A stretch of 34,787 nucleotides of DNA, taken from contig JAPDQB010000056.1 of the NCBI GenBank assembly GCA_034506175.1, forward strand, positions 1 through 34,787. The letters are read 5' to 3'. The stretch comes from a candidate division KSB1 bacterium (GTDB taxonomy: Bacteria; Zhuqueibacterota; Zhuqueibacteria; Zhuqueibacterales; Zhuqueibacteraceae). Shown one piece after another: positions 7,808 to 16,154 of this stretch. Each line of letters begins with the position of its first letter. Within the stretch, counting starts at the first letter, position 1. A program made the position numbers and the translations under genes. The notes under the pieces are model-generated. The model was not told where the DNA came from and did not search any database. It worked only from the letters and a program-made list of their open reading frames with translations.

Positions 7808-9064
7808 TCACTTCTCGTACAGCACTTCCGCGCCTTTGCCCTGTTGAATCAGCGGCACGTAAGTCTCGAGCTCTTTTTGCACCGACGGATCAGTGAGATC
7901 AATCGTCTTTTTGCGCTCGGCCGCCATGTAGCCGGCCATGCAGAGCCTGGTAATTTCGAGGCCGTAGCTCGAGGGCAAAAACCCATCGCGTCCGGCGAGA
8001 AAAGCATTGGCGGCTTCTTCGTTCTCATCGGTGTAGCCGTACAAATCCGGTTCATTATATTGCACCGCCAGCAAACCGCGCGAAGCCGTCGCTTTTTCGA
8101 GCGCGGTTTCCGCATCCGCAACCGCTTCAACGGCGGCATCGCCGATAAAAAGTTGCAGCGATGAGTTGAGGGTGTTCACTTCGAACGCATAGCCCGGGCC
8201 CATGCCATCCATGAAAAGCCGAAGGCCTTGTTTCTCGAACATCCACGAGTCGGTGAATTGCGCTTTGACGAGCTGGCCAGTTTCCGGATTTTTGAAGGTG
8301 ATCATGCCGGTGGCGAAATCTTCCGCCGGCGTTTTGCCGTAGTCCACGCCCATTTTTTGCATAAGCTTCTCGCGCCAGAGTTTTTGTCCCCATTTGAGCA
8401 GCGAGCAATCCGCGGAAATCGAAACCGGCTGCAAAAACGTCAGCGGCTTGCCGAGCGGCGTGAGGCAATACCATCCGACCGCGATGCTGTGGCAACCCAT
8501 GTCCGACAGCACGCCGCCGCCCTGTCGTGTTGGATCCCAAAACCACGGCTCGTGCGGGCCGCCATGTTCCTCCGCCGAGCGCACGAGCACGAGCGGGCCC
8601 ATGGTTTTTTGCTGTGGCGCAAGCTGCTGCAATTGCGTGCGAATCGGCTTCATGAAAATTTGATTCTCAAAATACGCGGTTTTGAGTTTCGCTTCATTCG
8701 CCAGATCAACGATGCGCCGCGCCTCTTTAACGTTGCGCGCCAACGGCTTTTCGCAAATCAATCCCTTCAACGCCGCGCCTTTCTTGACGGCGTCAACGAT
8801 TTTCTCGACGATCTCGACACGGGTGAAATTCGGCGAATAAACCGCGATGGCATCAACATGATTTGCCATTTCCGCGACATCGGAATAAACCGTTCCTGCA
8901 CCGATGCCGCTGTCTTTGATCATTTTTGAAAATGCCTGCGCCGAAGCCGCCGTGCGTGACACCACGCCAGCGATTTCGACGTTACGAATCTGCATAATCG
9001 CGCGGGCTTGAAATTTTGCGATGAAGCCGGCGCCGACGATGCCGAGCTTGAGGGTCTGGGGCAT
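7808..9064 (-). CDS. Gfo/Idh/MocA family oxidoreductase
   Basis: This is an NAD(P)-dependent cytoplasmic dehydrogenase of 418 residues. The Rossmann motif GIVGAG is at 8-13 and the signature EKPLA at 105-109, with the family's Lys. The alpha/beta C-terminal domain contains 'GGGVLSDMGCHSI', a typical substrate-site block. Related enzymes oxidise sugars or inositol, often at C3. The start at 9064 is preferred over 9085 because AAGGAG sits 6 nt before ATGCCCCAG. It follows the glycosyltransferase gene by 34 nt and precedes the DUF1080 lipoprotein, so a 3-keto-sugar pathway is a reasonable guess. The substrate cannot be read from sequence. Confidence 0.88.
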   Translation of the reverse strand: MPQTLKLGIVGAGFIAKFQARAIMQIRNVEIAGVVSRTAASAQAFSKMIKDSGIGAGTVYSDVAEMANHVDAIAVYSPNFTRVEIVEKIVDAVKKGAALKGLICEKPLARNVKEARRIVDLANEAKLKTAYFENQIFMKPIRTQLQQLAPQQKTMGPLVLVRSAEEHGGPHEPWFWDPTRQGGGVLSDMGCHSIAVGWYCLTPLGKPLTFLQPVSISADCSLLKWGQKLWREKLMQKMGVDYGKTPAEDFATGMITFKNPETGQLVKAQFTDSWMFEKQGLRLFMDGMGPGYAFEVNTLNSSLQLFIGDAAVEAVADAETALEKATASRGLLAVQYNEPDLYGYTDENEEAANAFLAGRDGFLPSSYGLEITRLCMAGYMAAERKKTIDLTDPSVQKELETYVPLIQQGKGAEVLYEK

Positions 9065-9098
9065 GTTTTCTCCTTGAACTTTCAAATGAATTTTTTAA

Positions 9099-10103
9099 TC
9101 AAACAAGGCATTTTTGCACCGCCTCCCACACCGCCTCGACCGGCAACTTTTTCATGCAATCGTGCGTCACGATTTTGCACGTCACGCCGTTACAGCCGAG
9201 ACAGGCAAGTCCGGCTTTCACGGCGATGGCGTGGCCTTCGCCCCAAGGGCCTTGCAAATCCGGGCGCGTCGGGCCATAAATGCCGGCGACGGGTGTGCCC
9301 ATCGCCGCGGCGAGATGCAGCGGGCCGGAATCGTTCGAGACCAGCAGCGCCAGTCTCGCCAGCAGCGCGGCCAGTTGTTTGAGATTCGCCGGAGGCGCCA
9401 GGAGCGGCGGCTGCGGCATCAGGCGGGTAATGGTTTTGACGTCATCATGTTCGCCCGGTCCCCACAACAGCAGCACGGCGGCGTTCAGCTCGCGCTGCAG
9501 GCGGCCGCCGAGCTGCGCAAACGCTTCCAGCGGCCAGCGCTTGGTGTACCAGCCGCCGGAAGCGTTCACGCCGATCACCAGACGATTCTCCAAATCATTT
9601 TCGCGCCAAAAACGCGCCGCAAAATTTTCACTCTCGGCATCGATGGCGACAAAAAGCCTCCGCGTCACAACAGGAATTTCCATCGCCCGCAGCGCATCCA
9701 GATTGAATTCGACTTCGTGCACGCGGTCGCTCCGTGGCTCGACTTGGATGTTGTAAGCATGGCGCCGGACACGAAAACGAAACCCGACGCGCTGCGGCGC
9801 GCCGCTCAGCCGTGTCAACAGCGCGCTGCGCGGGTTGCCAAAGAGATCGAGCACGAGATCATACCGGCGGGCGCGAACTTGCCGGATGAGTTTCCAGCCG
9901 GCACGAGCCTGTTGCCGATCCAAAATCAAAATTTCATTGAGCGCTGGATGGCCGGTCACAATCGGCGCGCACATTTTCTCGGTGAGAAAGTCGATGTGCG
10001 CCCGGGGAAATGCCAGCCGCAAATTTTCCAACACCGGCGTGGCCAAGATCACGTCGCCGATGGCGCGCAGCTTGATGACGAGGATTTTTTGCGGGGCTTT
10101 CAT
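9099..10103 (-). CDS. glycosyltransferase family 9 (heptosyltransferase-like)
   Basis: This protein of about 334 residues resembles LPS heptosyltransferases (WaaF/WaaC type). The N-terminal 'KILVIKLRAIGDVILATP' is the acceptor-domain signature. 'GVNASGGWYTKRWP' and 'SNDSGPLHLAAAMGTP' followed by 'GIYGPT' are the donor-binding blocks. The C-terminal half has clustered cysteines ('LACLGCNGVTCKIV...CM'), as in many GT9 proteins. Two ATGs (10118 and 10103) are in frame and neither has a clear ribosome-binding site; 10103 puts the conserved block at the usual distance from the N-terminus. It acts on the inner face of the cytoplasmic membrane in outer-membrane glycolipid assembly, which supports a Gram-negative envelope. 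It is probably the first gene of the six-gene minus-strand run. Confidence 0.88.
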   Translation of the reverse strand: MKAPQKILVIKLRAIGDVILATPVLENLRLAFPRAHIDFLTEKMCAPIVTGHPALNEILILDRQQARAGWKLIRQVRARRYDLVLDLFGNPRSALLTRLSGAPQRVGFRFRVRRHAYNIQVEPRSDRVHEVEFNLDALRAMEIPVVTRRLFVAIDAESENFAARFWRENDLENRLVIGVNASGGWYTKRWPLEAFAQLGGRLQRELNAAVLLLWGPGEHDDVKTITRLMPQPPLLAPPANLKQLAALLARLALLVSNDSGPLHLAAAMGTPVAGIYGPTRPDLQGPWGEGHAIAVKAGLACLGCNGVTCKIVTHDCMKKLPVEAVWEAVQKCLV

Positions 10104-10150
10104 ACAATCAACATACAAGCGCCGCGGATGAAAGGCAAGTAAAATTCCGA

Positions 10151-10179
10151 TTGACTTTTTCGATTCGAAGCGGTATATT
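10151..10179 (+). promoter_or_regulatory. sigma70-type promoter of the cysteine module
   Basis: TTGACT (10151-10156), a 17-nt spacer and TATATT (10174-10179) give a near-consensus promoter pointing at the CysM-like gene. Transcription would start near 10186 and leave a leader of about 300 nt. It is the best promoter seen in the window. Confidence 0.6.
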
Positions 10180-10185
10180 GAAATA

Positions 10186-10490
10186 CGACCAAATTAGTCC
10201 GGTTTAAACAAGATGTATATCGCTTTTCGACAAAACCATCACATCGCGCATCTCCGCATTCGGTGCGTCTGTACGAAGCGGGGAGGCGCTACCGCTCAAG
10301 CCCCCGCCGTCGCACGCGGTATTTAAGTGAAGATTTGCCCGATCTTCCGTTATCGCTTCCCCGCGTCATCGTCTAAAATTAAAATTTTTTTCTAAAAACT
10401 CAACCTTGAAAAGATTGAGGCCAATTTTATTGCTCGCAACGGCAAATTTTGTCACCTTGTATTTCTTCTTTTGTCATTCTGAAGATTTTC
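10186..10490 (+). other. long untranslated leader of the cysteine module
   Basis: About 300 nt lie between the predicted transcription start and the first in-frame ATG. They contain a GC-rich stretch able to pair (GCGGGG near 10279 with CCCCCGC near 10303). An AT-rich run follows at 10374-10395, and a half-copy of a 'tgtcattctgaaga' element sits at about 10474-10487. I cannot match it to a known riboswitch class. Confidence 0.35.
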
Positions 10491-11477
10491 ATGTTTGAGC
10501 CATCTCATCTCGTTACTCGACCACGAGTTGGAGGTGAACGGCGCGCAAGATGGCGAGCAAAGTGGGCAGCGCCAGCGGTCGTCAAAAAAATTTTGATGCT
10601 GGTTGGCAACACCCCCCTGCTCGATCTCTCGCGCTATTCGCCGAAACCGGCGGTCAAAATTTTTGCGAAAGCCGAATGGACGAATCCGGGTCGCTCGGTG
10701 AAAGACCGCGCCGCCAGCCGGATTATTCGCACCGCCATGCAGCGCGGCGAATTGGGTCACGACCGTATTTTGCTCGACTCCACTTCCGGCAACACCGGCG
10801 TCGCGTACGCGCTGTTTGGCGCGGTGCTCGGCATTCGTGTGCGCCTGGTCATTCCGGAAAACGTCAGCCGCTTTCAAAAAAATCTTTTGCGGGCCTACGA
10901 TGCGGACGTCGTCTGGAGCAGCAGCCAGGAAGGCTCTGACGGCGCGATGCACGTGGCGCGCGCGATGTTCGCGGAAAATCCGCGGCGTTATTTTTATGCT
11001 GATCAATACGGCAACGCGGAAAATTGGAGGGCGCATTATTACAGCACCGCACCGGAAATTTGGCGGCAAACCCGCGGACGGGTGACGCATTTCGTTGCCG
11101 GCCTGGGAACGACCGGCACTTTTGTTGGGACCGGACGCCGGCTGCTGGAATTCGATTCGAACATTCGTTTGATTTCTTTTCAACCGGACTCGCCGTTTCA
11201 TGGCCTCGAGGGATTGAAACATTTGCCGACCGCCATGATGCCGGCGATTTACGACGACCGGCTGGCCCACGAGAATTTGGAAATCGCCACCGAAACGGCG
11301 CAGCATTGGGTTCGCGAACTGGCGCGGCGCGAAGGTTTGCTCATCGGTCTTTCTTCCGGCGCGGCGCTCGAGGCCTGCCGCCGGGTTGCGGCGCAACTCG
11401 ATACGGGTGTCATCGTCACAATTTTTCCCGATGGCGGCGAGCGGTATCTCGATGACGATTTCTGGGGACGTACCTAA
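10491..11477 (+). CDS. cysM: CysM-like cysteine synthase (PLP-dependent)
   Basis: This cytoplasmic PLP enzyme of the O-acetylserine sulfhydrylase/CysM fold forms cysteine from an activated serine and a sulfur donor. The family start 'ILMLVGNTPLL' is followed by 'NPGRSVKDR', with PLP-lysine Lys71 counted from the ATG at 10491. TSGNTG at 98-103, the phosphate loop GTTGT at 206-210 and 'FPDGGERYL' near the end are all present; the last is typical of CysM. Linkage to a Mec-type JAMM protease and a carrier-E1-rhodanese fusion points to the thiocarboxylate-dependent CysM route known from Mycobacterium tuberculosis rather than a sulfide-using enzyme. The N-terminus is doubtful: about 30 residues before 'ILMLVGN' look non-coding, and a frame change at an A7 run would give a better start at 10550 (see findings). 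Confidence 0.85.
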   Translation: MFEPSHLVTRPRVGGERRARWRAKWAAPAVVKKILMLVGNTPLLDLSRYSPKPAVKIFAKAEWTNPGRSVKDRAASRIIRTAMQRGELGHDRILLDSTSGNTGVAYALFGAVLGIRVRLVIPENVSRFQKNLLRAYDADVVWSSSQEGSDGAMHVARAMFAENPRRYFYADQYGNAENWRAHYYSTAPEIWRQTRGRVTHFVAGLGTTGTFVGTGRRLLEFDSNIRLISFQPDSPFHGLEGLKHLPTAMMPAIYDDRLAHENLEIATETAQHWVRELARREGLLIGLSSGAALEACRRVAAQLDTGVIVTIFPDGGERYLDDDFWGRT

Positions 11478-11480
11478 AAC

Positions 11481-11556
11481 TTACTCCTATTCCTACTCTT
11501 ACTCGTACTGCCTTCAAAATTTCTCAAAAGCGAGTATGAGTATGAGCACGAGCAAG
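11481..11556. repeat. word-type hairpin repeat (tactc/gagta words)
   Basis: Near-tandem words (tcctattcctactcttactcgtac, 11484-11508) face their rough complement (gcgagtatgagtatgagcacgag, 11530-11552) across a short loop. They form a long imperfect hairpin that fills the gap between the cysM-like and JAMM genes and ends about 14 nt before the JAMM start. Confidence 0.7.
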
Positions 11557-11569
11557 AAGATGATGAATT

Positions 11570-12016
11570 ATGCCGATCAGTTTTGAAAAATCTCATCTCG
11601 CTGAAATCCAGCGGCACGGCGAGGCAACTTATCCGCAAGAATGCTGCGGCTTTTTGCTCGGGCGTGCCGAGGCGGATCGCCGTATCGTGCAACAGATTCG
11701 GGCCGCGCCAAACATGCGTACCGATTCGCCACAAAATCGCTATGAGATTTCACCGAAGGATTATTTGCGCATGGACCGCGAGGCGCGCGAAAGGGGCTTG
11801 GAGATCATCGGCTTTTATCATTCGCATCCCGATCATCCAGCGCGGCCCTCGGCGTTTGACTTGGAAAACGCGTGGCCGGGGCTGGTCTATGTGATCTTGA
11901 CCGTGAACCGGGGCAAAGCCGGCGCCATAACCGCGTGGGTTTTGTCGGATGATCGCAGCAAGTTTCTGCCGGAAGAATTTGCCAACGCCGCGGATTTAAA
12001 AAATTTTCAATTTTAG
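11570..12016 (+). CDS. JAMM/MPN+ metalloprotease, Mec-like
   Basis: This 148-residue zinc protease has a complete JAMM site: Glu24 in 'YPQECCGFLLG', then His84-Ser85-His86-Pro87 with Ser94 and Asp97 (HSHPDHPARPSAFD). In the Mycobacterium tuberculosis cysteine pathway the related Mec releases cysteine from the C-terminus of the CysO carrier. Here it lies between the CysM-like gene and the carrier-E1-rhodanese fusion, so the same task is likely. Because the carrier's Gly-Gly is internal in the fusion, this protease may also be the one that frees it (inference). Only a weak purine-rich site (AGAAGA) precedes the ATG. The C-terminal half ('VYVILTVNRGKAGAITAWVL') matches bacterial JAMM proteins. 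Confidence 0.87.
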   Translation: MPISFEKSHLAEIQRHGEATYPQECCGFLLGRAEADRRIVQQIRAAPNMRTDSPQNRYEISPKDYLRMDREARERGLEIIGFYHSHPDHPARPSAFDLENAWPGLVYVILTVNRGKAGAITAWVLSDDRSKFLPEEFANAADLKNFQF

Positions 12017-12040
12017 ATGTTCAATCGAAAATCTAAAATT
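12009..12040. repeat. 10-bp inverted repeat between the JAMM gene and the carrier-E1 gene
   Basis: AATTTTAGAT (12009-12018) and ATCTAAAATT (12031-12040) pair perfectly over a 12-nt loop. The first arm overlaps the JAMM stop codon. It is AT-rich and word-like, similar to other spacers here. A role as attenuator or RNA-processing site is possible but unproven. Confidence 0.6.
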
Positions 12041-12062
12041 AACCGGAAAGGATAAAATCATC

Positions 12063-13478
12063 ATGGCAAAAATTCTCATTCCCTCAGCTCTCCGCGCTTT
12101 TACCAACGGTCAAAGCGAGGCGAACATAAACGGCGCCACCATCGGCGAGGCTTTGGCGAATTTCGCCGAGCAATTTCCGCAGGTGCGCCGCCATTTGTAC
12201 GATGATCAAGGCCGGTTGCGCAATTTCGTTAATGTCTTTCTGGGCGATGACGATGTGCGCTCCCTGAAAAAAGAGGCCACGCCGGTCAAAGACGGCGAGG
12301 TGATCAGCATCGTACCGGCGGTGGCAGGAGGAACGCCGGATTTGAGCACGGAGGAAATCATCCGTTACAGCCGGCATTTGATTTTGCCGGAGGTGGGCAT
12401 GGCCGGGCAAAAAAAATTGAAAGCCGCCAGCGTGCTGATTATCGGCACTGGAGGCTTGGGATCGCCTCTCGTCATGTATCTCGCTGCTGCCGGGGTTGGC
12501 CGCCTCGGTTTGGTGGATTTCGATGTCGTTGATGCTTCGAATTTGCAACGCCAGGTCATTCATAACACCCATACCGTCGGCCGCCCGAAATTGGCCAGCG
12601 CAAAAGAATACATTTTAAGCCTCAATCCGCACGTGCAGGTCGATGCTTACGAAACGCGCTTCACTTCGGAAAACGCGTTCGAGATTGCATCCGGCTATGA
12701 CCTCATCATCGACGGCACGGATAATTTTCCGACGCGCTATCTCGTCAACGACGTGTGTGTTCTGCTCGGCAAGCCGAATGTGTACGGCAGCATCTTTCGC
12801 TTTGACGGCCAGGCGAGCGTGTTTTGGGCGAAAAAAGGGCCATGCTATCGCTGTTTATATCCGGAGCCGCCGCCACCGGGCCTGGTACCGAGCTGCGCCG
12901 AAGGTGGGGTGTTGGGCGTGCTGCCGGGAATCATGGGCTGCATTCAAGCGAATGAAGCGATCAAAATCATTCTCGGCAAGGGCGATTTGCTGATTGGCCG
13001 GCTGTTGTTGTTCGATGCGCTCGGCATGCATTTTCGCGAATTGAAATTGCGGCGCGATCCCCAGTGTCCGATTTGCGGCGAGCAACCGACGATTCACGAT
13101 CTGATTGATTACGAGCAGTTTTGCGGGGTGCCGGTGGTTGAAGAAGACGGACGAAGAATCAATCCCTTTGATATCACGGCGAAGCAACTGGCGGAAAAGC
13201 TGGCGGGCGAGCCAATCTTTTTGTTGGACGTGCGCGAGCCGGAAGAATATCAAATTTGTTTCATCCCCGGCGCGACGCTGATTCCGCTCAAACAATTGCC
13301 GGAGCGTTTGACTGAGATCGACGGCACAAGGGAGATTGTGGCGTACTGCCGAACCGGAAAACGCAGCGCCCAGGCTGTGGAGCTTTTGCGGTGGGCCGGT
13401 TATGCCTCGGCGAAAAATTTGGCCGGCGGCATTCATGCGTGGGCGGATGAGATTGACCCGAGTATGCCCAAGTATTGA
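12063..13478 (+). CDS. CysO/ThiS-like sulfur carrier - MoeB/ThiF-type E1 - rhodanese triple fusion
   Basis: The protein has 471 residues and three parts. Residues 1-90 are a ubiquitin-fold sulfur carrier ending 'IVPAVAGG', the expected Gly-Gly tail (89-90). Residues 97-340 are an E1-like adenylyltransferase: ATP site 'IIGTGGLGSP' near 126, 'VDFDVVDASNLQRQ', zinc Cys pairs 261/264 and 335/338, and Cys278 in 'PSCAEGG'. Residues about 370-471 are a rhodanese with active Cys429 in 'YCRTGKRS'. E1 would adenylate the carrier Gly, and the rhodanese would supply sulfur for the thiocarboxylate used by the CysM-like enzyme. Carrier and E1 are separate proteins in the M. tuberculosis CysO/MoeZ system. 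Here the Gly-Gly is followed directly by TPDLSTEE, so cleavage is needed for chemistry. A GAAAGGA motif lies about 12 nt before the ATG. Confidence 0.9.
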   Translation: MAKILIPSALRAFTNGQSEANINGATIGEALANFAEQFPQVRRHLYDDQGRLRNFVNVFLGDDDVRSLKKEATPVKDGEVISIVPAVAGGTPDLSTEEIIRYSRHLILPEVGMAGQKKLKAASVLIIGTGGLGSPLVMYLAAAGVGRLGLVDFDVVDASNLQRQVIHNTHTVGRPKLASAKEYILSLNPHVQVDAYETRFTSENAFEIASGYDLIIDGTDNFPTRYLVNDVCVLLGKPNVYGSIFRFDGQASVFWAKKGPCYRCLYPEPPPPGLVPSCAEGGVLGVLPGIMGCIQANEAIKIILGKGDLLIGRLLLFDALGMHFRELKLRRDPQCPICGEQPTIHDLIDYEQFCGVPVVEEDGRRINPFDITAKQLAEKLAGEPIFLLDVREPEEYQICFIPGATLIPLKQLPERLTEIDGTREIVAYCRTGKRSAQAVELLRWAGYASAKNLAGGIHAWADEIDPSMPKY

Positions 13479-13880
13479 TTTTATAGGCAGAGACAAAAAT
13501 TTAAAAGACAAGATGATCTGATCGTGCCCCATAAATATTTTACTGGGCACAGACCGAAAAATTTCTTATCTTCTATACGTGACGATCCCGAATCAACAGT
13601 TCAAACCGGAAATCATCGCCCATTTCAGCAAGTGCCAGCCTTTGAATTTTCCTGGTCAGATTTGGGTGATCTTACGCTGGTTCTAACGATTCAATATGCC
13701 GAACTGGTGAAAGGCATTTATGTTTATCCCCCAGCCGGTGAAAAACGTTGTCCGAGAGAATTGCCGATTGAAGAGCAAGAGAGCATCAAATGATTGGTGA
13801 GTTATCGCCACCAAACCAGAAACGCGCGCTGTCTAGTTGAACATTTATGGAAGATGGTCAACACACCAACAGGTCGCCAA
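13479..13880 (+). other. spacer before the PQQ dehydrogenase, with a doubtful 89-codon frame
   Basis: 13484-13520 is a word-like AT-rich stretch (gacaaaaatttaaaagacaagatgatctg). A GTG-started frame of 89 codons runs from 13524 to 13793. Its product contains 'FEFSWSDLGDLTLVLTIQYAELVKG' split over a polar N-terminus, with no family I recognise and no ribosome-binding site. It may be a gene fragment or chance. The next frame is open from 13794 but protein-like sequence starts only at 13881. Confidence 0.3.
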
Positions 13881-16097
13881 ATGCAAAAACAGAACATCGC
13901 TTTCAGCGCTGCTGGGCGCGCGCTGCTGCTCACCGCTTTGATTATTTTCATGGGATGCCGCGGCGCCGGGAACGCCGATTGGTTGACAAACGACGCCAGC
14001 CGGAAAGAATGGCGCGTGTATCTCGGCGATCAAGCCAGCAGCCATTACTCGACGCTCGATCAAATCAACAAGGAAAACGTTCAGCAGTTGCAAGTGGCCT
14101 GGACTTATCACACCGGCGATTTGCCGGCAGACGGCCGCGGCGAAATCCAATGCAATCCCATCATCGTCAACGGCGTGCTCTACGGCAGCTCGCCGATGAC
14201 AAAGATTTTCGCATTGAACGCCGGAACCGGCGAGGAAATTTGGAAATTTGATCCGTTCGCCGAAAATATCTTGCAAGCGCGAATGCAGGGCCGCCATCGC
14301 GGCGTCACGTATTGGCAGGACGAAACCGGCAGTGATAAACGCATTTTGTTCACCGCCGGCTCGAATTTATTTGCGGTTGACGCCATGACCGGCAAGCCGA
14401 TCACCAGTTTCGGCAACGGCGGCAAAGTCCGGCTCAACCTCGGCCTTGGCCGCGAGCTGGGCGATGACGGCGGCTGGGATCTTTTTGTCAGCGCCACCAC
14501 CCCGGGCGTGATCTACAAAGATCTGCTCATTCTCGGCACGCGCGTTTCCGAAGGCCCGATTTCAGCGCCGGGTCACATCCGTGCCTATGATGTTCGCAGC
14601 GGAAAAGTGCGGTGGATTTTTCATACGATTCCGCATCCGGGCGAATTTGGCTACGACACCTGGCCGCCGGAGGCATGGAAAGAGGCTGGCGGCGCAAATT
14701 GTTGGGCGGGTATGGCCGTCGATCAAAAGCGCGGCCTGGTTTTTATTCCCACCGGCTCGGCGGCGTATGATTTTTATGGCGGCAATCGCAAAGGGCAAAA
14801 TCTTTTTGCCAACTGTTTGATTGCACTGAAAGCCGAAACCGGCGAGCGCGTCTGGCATTATCAAACCGTGCATCATGATCTTTGGGATCGCGATCTGCCG
14901 GCGCCGCCCAATTTGGTGACAATCGCGCGCGACGGAAAGAAAATCGATGCGGTGGCGCAAGTCACCAAATCCGGTTTTGTGTTCGTCTTCAATCGCGAAA
15001 CCGGTGAGCCGCTGTTTCCAATTGAAGAAAAAGAATATCCGGCCTCCGATCTGGCCGGTGAAGAAACCTGGCCGACGCAGCCGTTGCCGCTCAAGCCGCC
15101 GCCGTTTGCGCGCCAAATTTTTCGGGAAGAGGATGTCACCGCCATTTCTCCGCAGGCGCATGAAGCAGCGCTGGCGCGTCTTCGGCAAGTGCGCAGCGCC
15201 GGGCAATTCATTCCGCCGAGCAAAGAAGGCACGATGATTTTCCCCGGCTTCGACGGCGGCGCTGAATGGGGCGGCGCGGGTTTTGATCCGACCACCGGTT
15301 GGCTCTACGTCAACGCCAACGAAATGCCGTGGATTCTGACCATGATCGACATTGAATTGGCGCAATCGCAAGACCCTTATGACCAGGGCCAGGTCGTTTA
15401 CGCGTTGAATTGCGCAAGCTGCCACGGCGGCCAACGCGAGGGTGACCAGCAAAAAATCTATCCCGCGTTGACGAATTTGAAAGGCCGTAAATCAAAGGAA
15501 GAGGTGCTGCAGGTAACCGTCAACGGCAAAGGCGCGATGCCTTCCTTTGGTTATCTCTCGCAAAAAGAGAGAGGGGATTTGCTTGCCTTTCTCTTTGAAG
15601 AAAAAAATGCCAACACCGCCAACCAGCGCAGCGATCAACAAGTTCAACAAGAAGCCCCGATCGTTCCATTTGTTTCCACGGGCTATCACCGTTTTTTGGA
15701 TCACGAAGGTTATCCGGCGGTGAAGCCGCCCTGGGGCACGCTGACCGCGATTGATTTGAACAAGGGCGAAATCGTTTGGCAAGTGCCGCTCGGTGAGTTT
15801 GAAGCATTGACGAAACGCGGCATCCCGCCAACCGGCACGGAAAATTACGGCGGCCCGGTTGTCACCGCCGGCGGCTTGATTTTCATCGGCGCGACGAAAG
15901 ACGAGAAATTCCGCGCCTTCGACAAGGAAACGGGAAAGGTGTTGTGGGAGACCCAACTGCCGGCGGGCGGCTATGCGACACCGAGCACTTATGAGTATAA
16001 AGGAAGGCAGTACGTGGTGATTGCCTGCGGCGGCGGCAAAATGGGCACGAAATCCGGCGATGCCTATTTGGCATTCGCGCTGGCGGATGAGAAATGA
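13881..16097 (+). CDS. PQQ-dependent dehydrogenase with internal cytochrome c domain (lipoprotein)
   Basis: This 738-residue quinoprotein is related to glucose/alcohol PQQ dehydrogenases. An N-terminal signal ending 'LIIFMGC' suggests a lipid-anchored Cys. The eight-bladed propeller opens with 'WRVYLGDQASSHYSTLDQIN' and shows repeated tryptophan-docking motifs ('ALNAGTGEEIWKF', 'AYDVRSGKVRWIF', 'ALKAETGERVWHYQT', 'AFDKETGKVLWE'). A cytochrome c module is inserted before the last blades: heme motif CASCH at 511-515 and a distal Met in 'GAMPSFGYLS'. The insert passes electrons from PQQH2 towards the periplasmic respiratory chain. The start at 13881 is chosen because the signal begins there; 13854 is also in frame, and neither has a strong ribosome-binding site. 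No PQQ synthesis genes are in the window. The substrate is unknown. Confidence 0.87.
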   Translation: MQKQNIAFSAAGRALLLTALIIFMGCRGAGNADWLTNDASRKEWRVYLGDQASSHYSTLDQINKENVQQLQVAWTYHTGDLPADGRGEIQCNPIIVNGVLYGSSPMTKIFALNAGTGEEIWKFDPFAENILQARMQGRHRGVTYWQDETGSDKRILFTAGSNLFAVDAMTGKPITSFGNGGKVRLNLGLGRELGDDGGWDLFVSATTPGVIYKDLLILGTRVSEGPISAPGHIRAYDVRSGKVRWIFHTIPHPGEFGYDTWPPEAWKEAGGANCWAGMAVDQKRGLVFIPTGSAAYDFYGGNRKGQNLFANCLIALKAETGERVWHYQTVHHDLWDRDLPAPPNLVTIARDGKKIDAVAQVTKSGFVFVFNRETGEPLFPIEEKEYPASDLAGEETWPTQPLPLKPPPFARQIFREEDVTAISPQAHEAALARLRQVRSAGQFIPPSKEGTMIFPGFDGGAEWGGAGFDPTTGWLYVNANEMPWILTMIDIELAQSQDPYDQGQVVYALNCASCHGGQREGDQQKIYPALTNLKGRKSKEEVLQVTVNGKGAMPSFGYLSQKERGDLLAFLFEEKNANTANQRSDQQVQQEAPIVPFVSTGYHRFLDHEGYPAVKPPWGTLTAIDLNKGEIVWQVPLGEFEALTKRGIPPTGTENYGGPVVTAGGLIFIGATKDEKFRAFDKETGKVLWETQLPAGGYATPSTYEYKGRQYVVIACGGGKMGTKSGDAYLAFALADEK

Positions 16098-16154
16098 GAT
16101 ATGATGTGCAAACAGTTGAAGATTAAATAAAAACTCCAACTGATAGAGGCGACA

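Noticed and set aside
10452..11396. Minus-strand open frame of 314 codons opposite the CysM-like gene
   Set aside because: The plus strand has the PLP lysine motif and other catalytic blocks; the antisense frame has no motif and an unlikely composition.
13524..13793. Independent 89-codon gene
   Set aside because: It has a GTG start without a ribosome-binding site, no known family and a repeat-like sequence just upstream; kept only as part of the spacer description.
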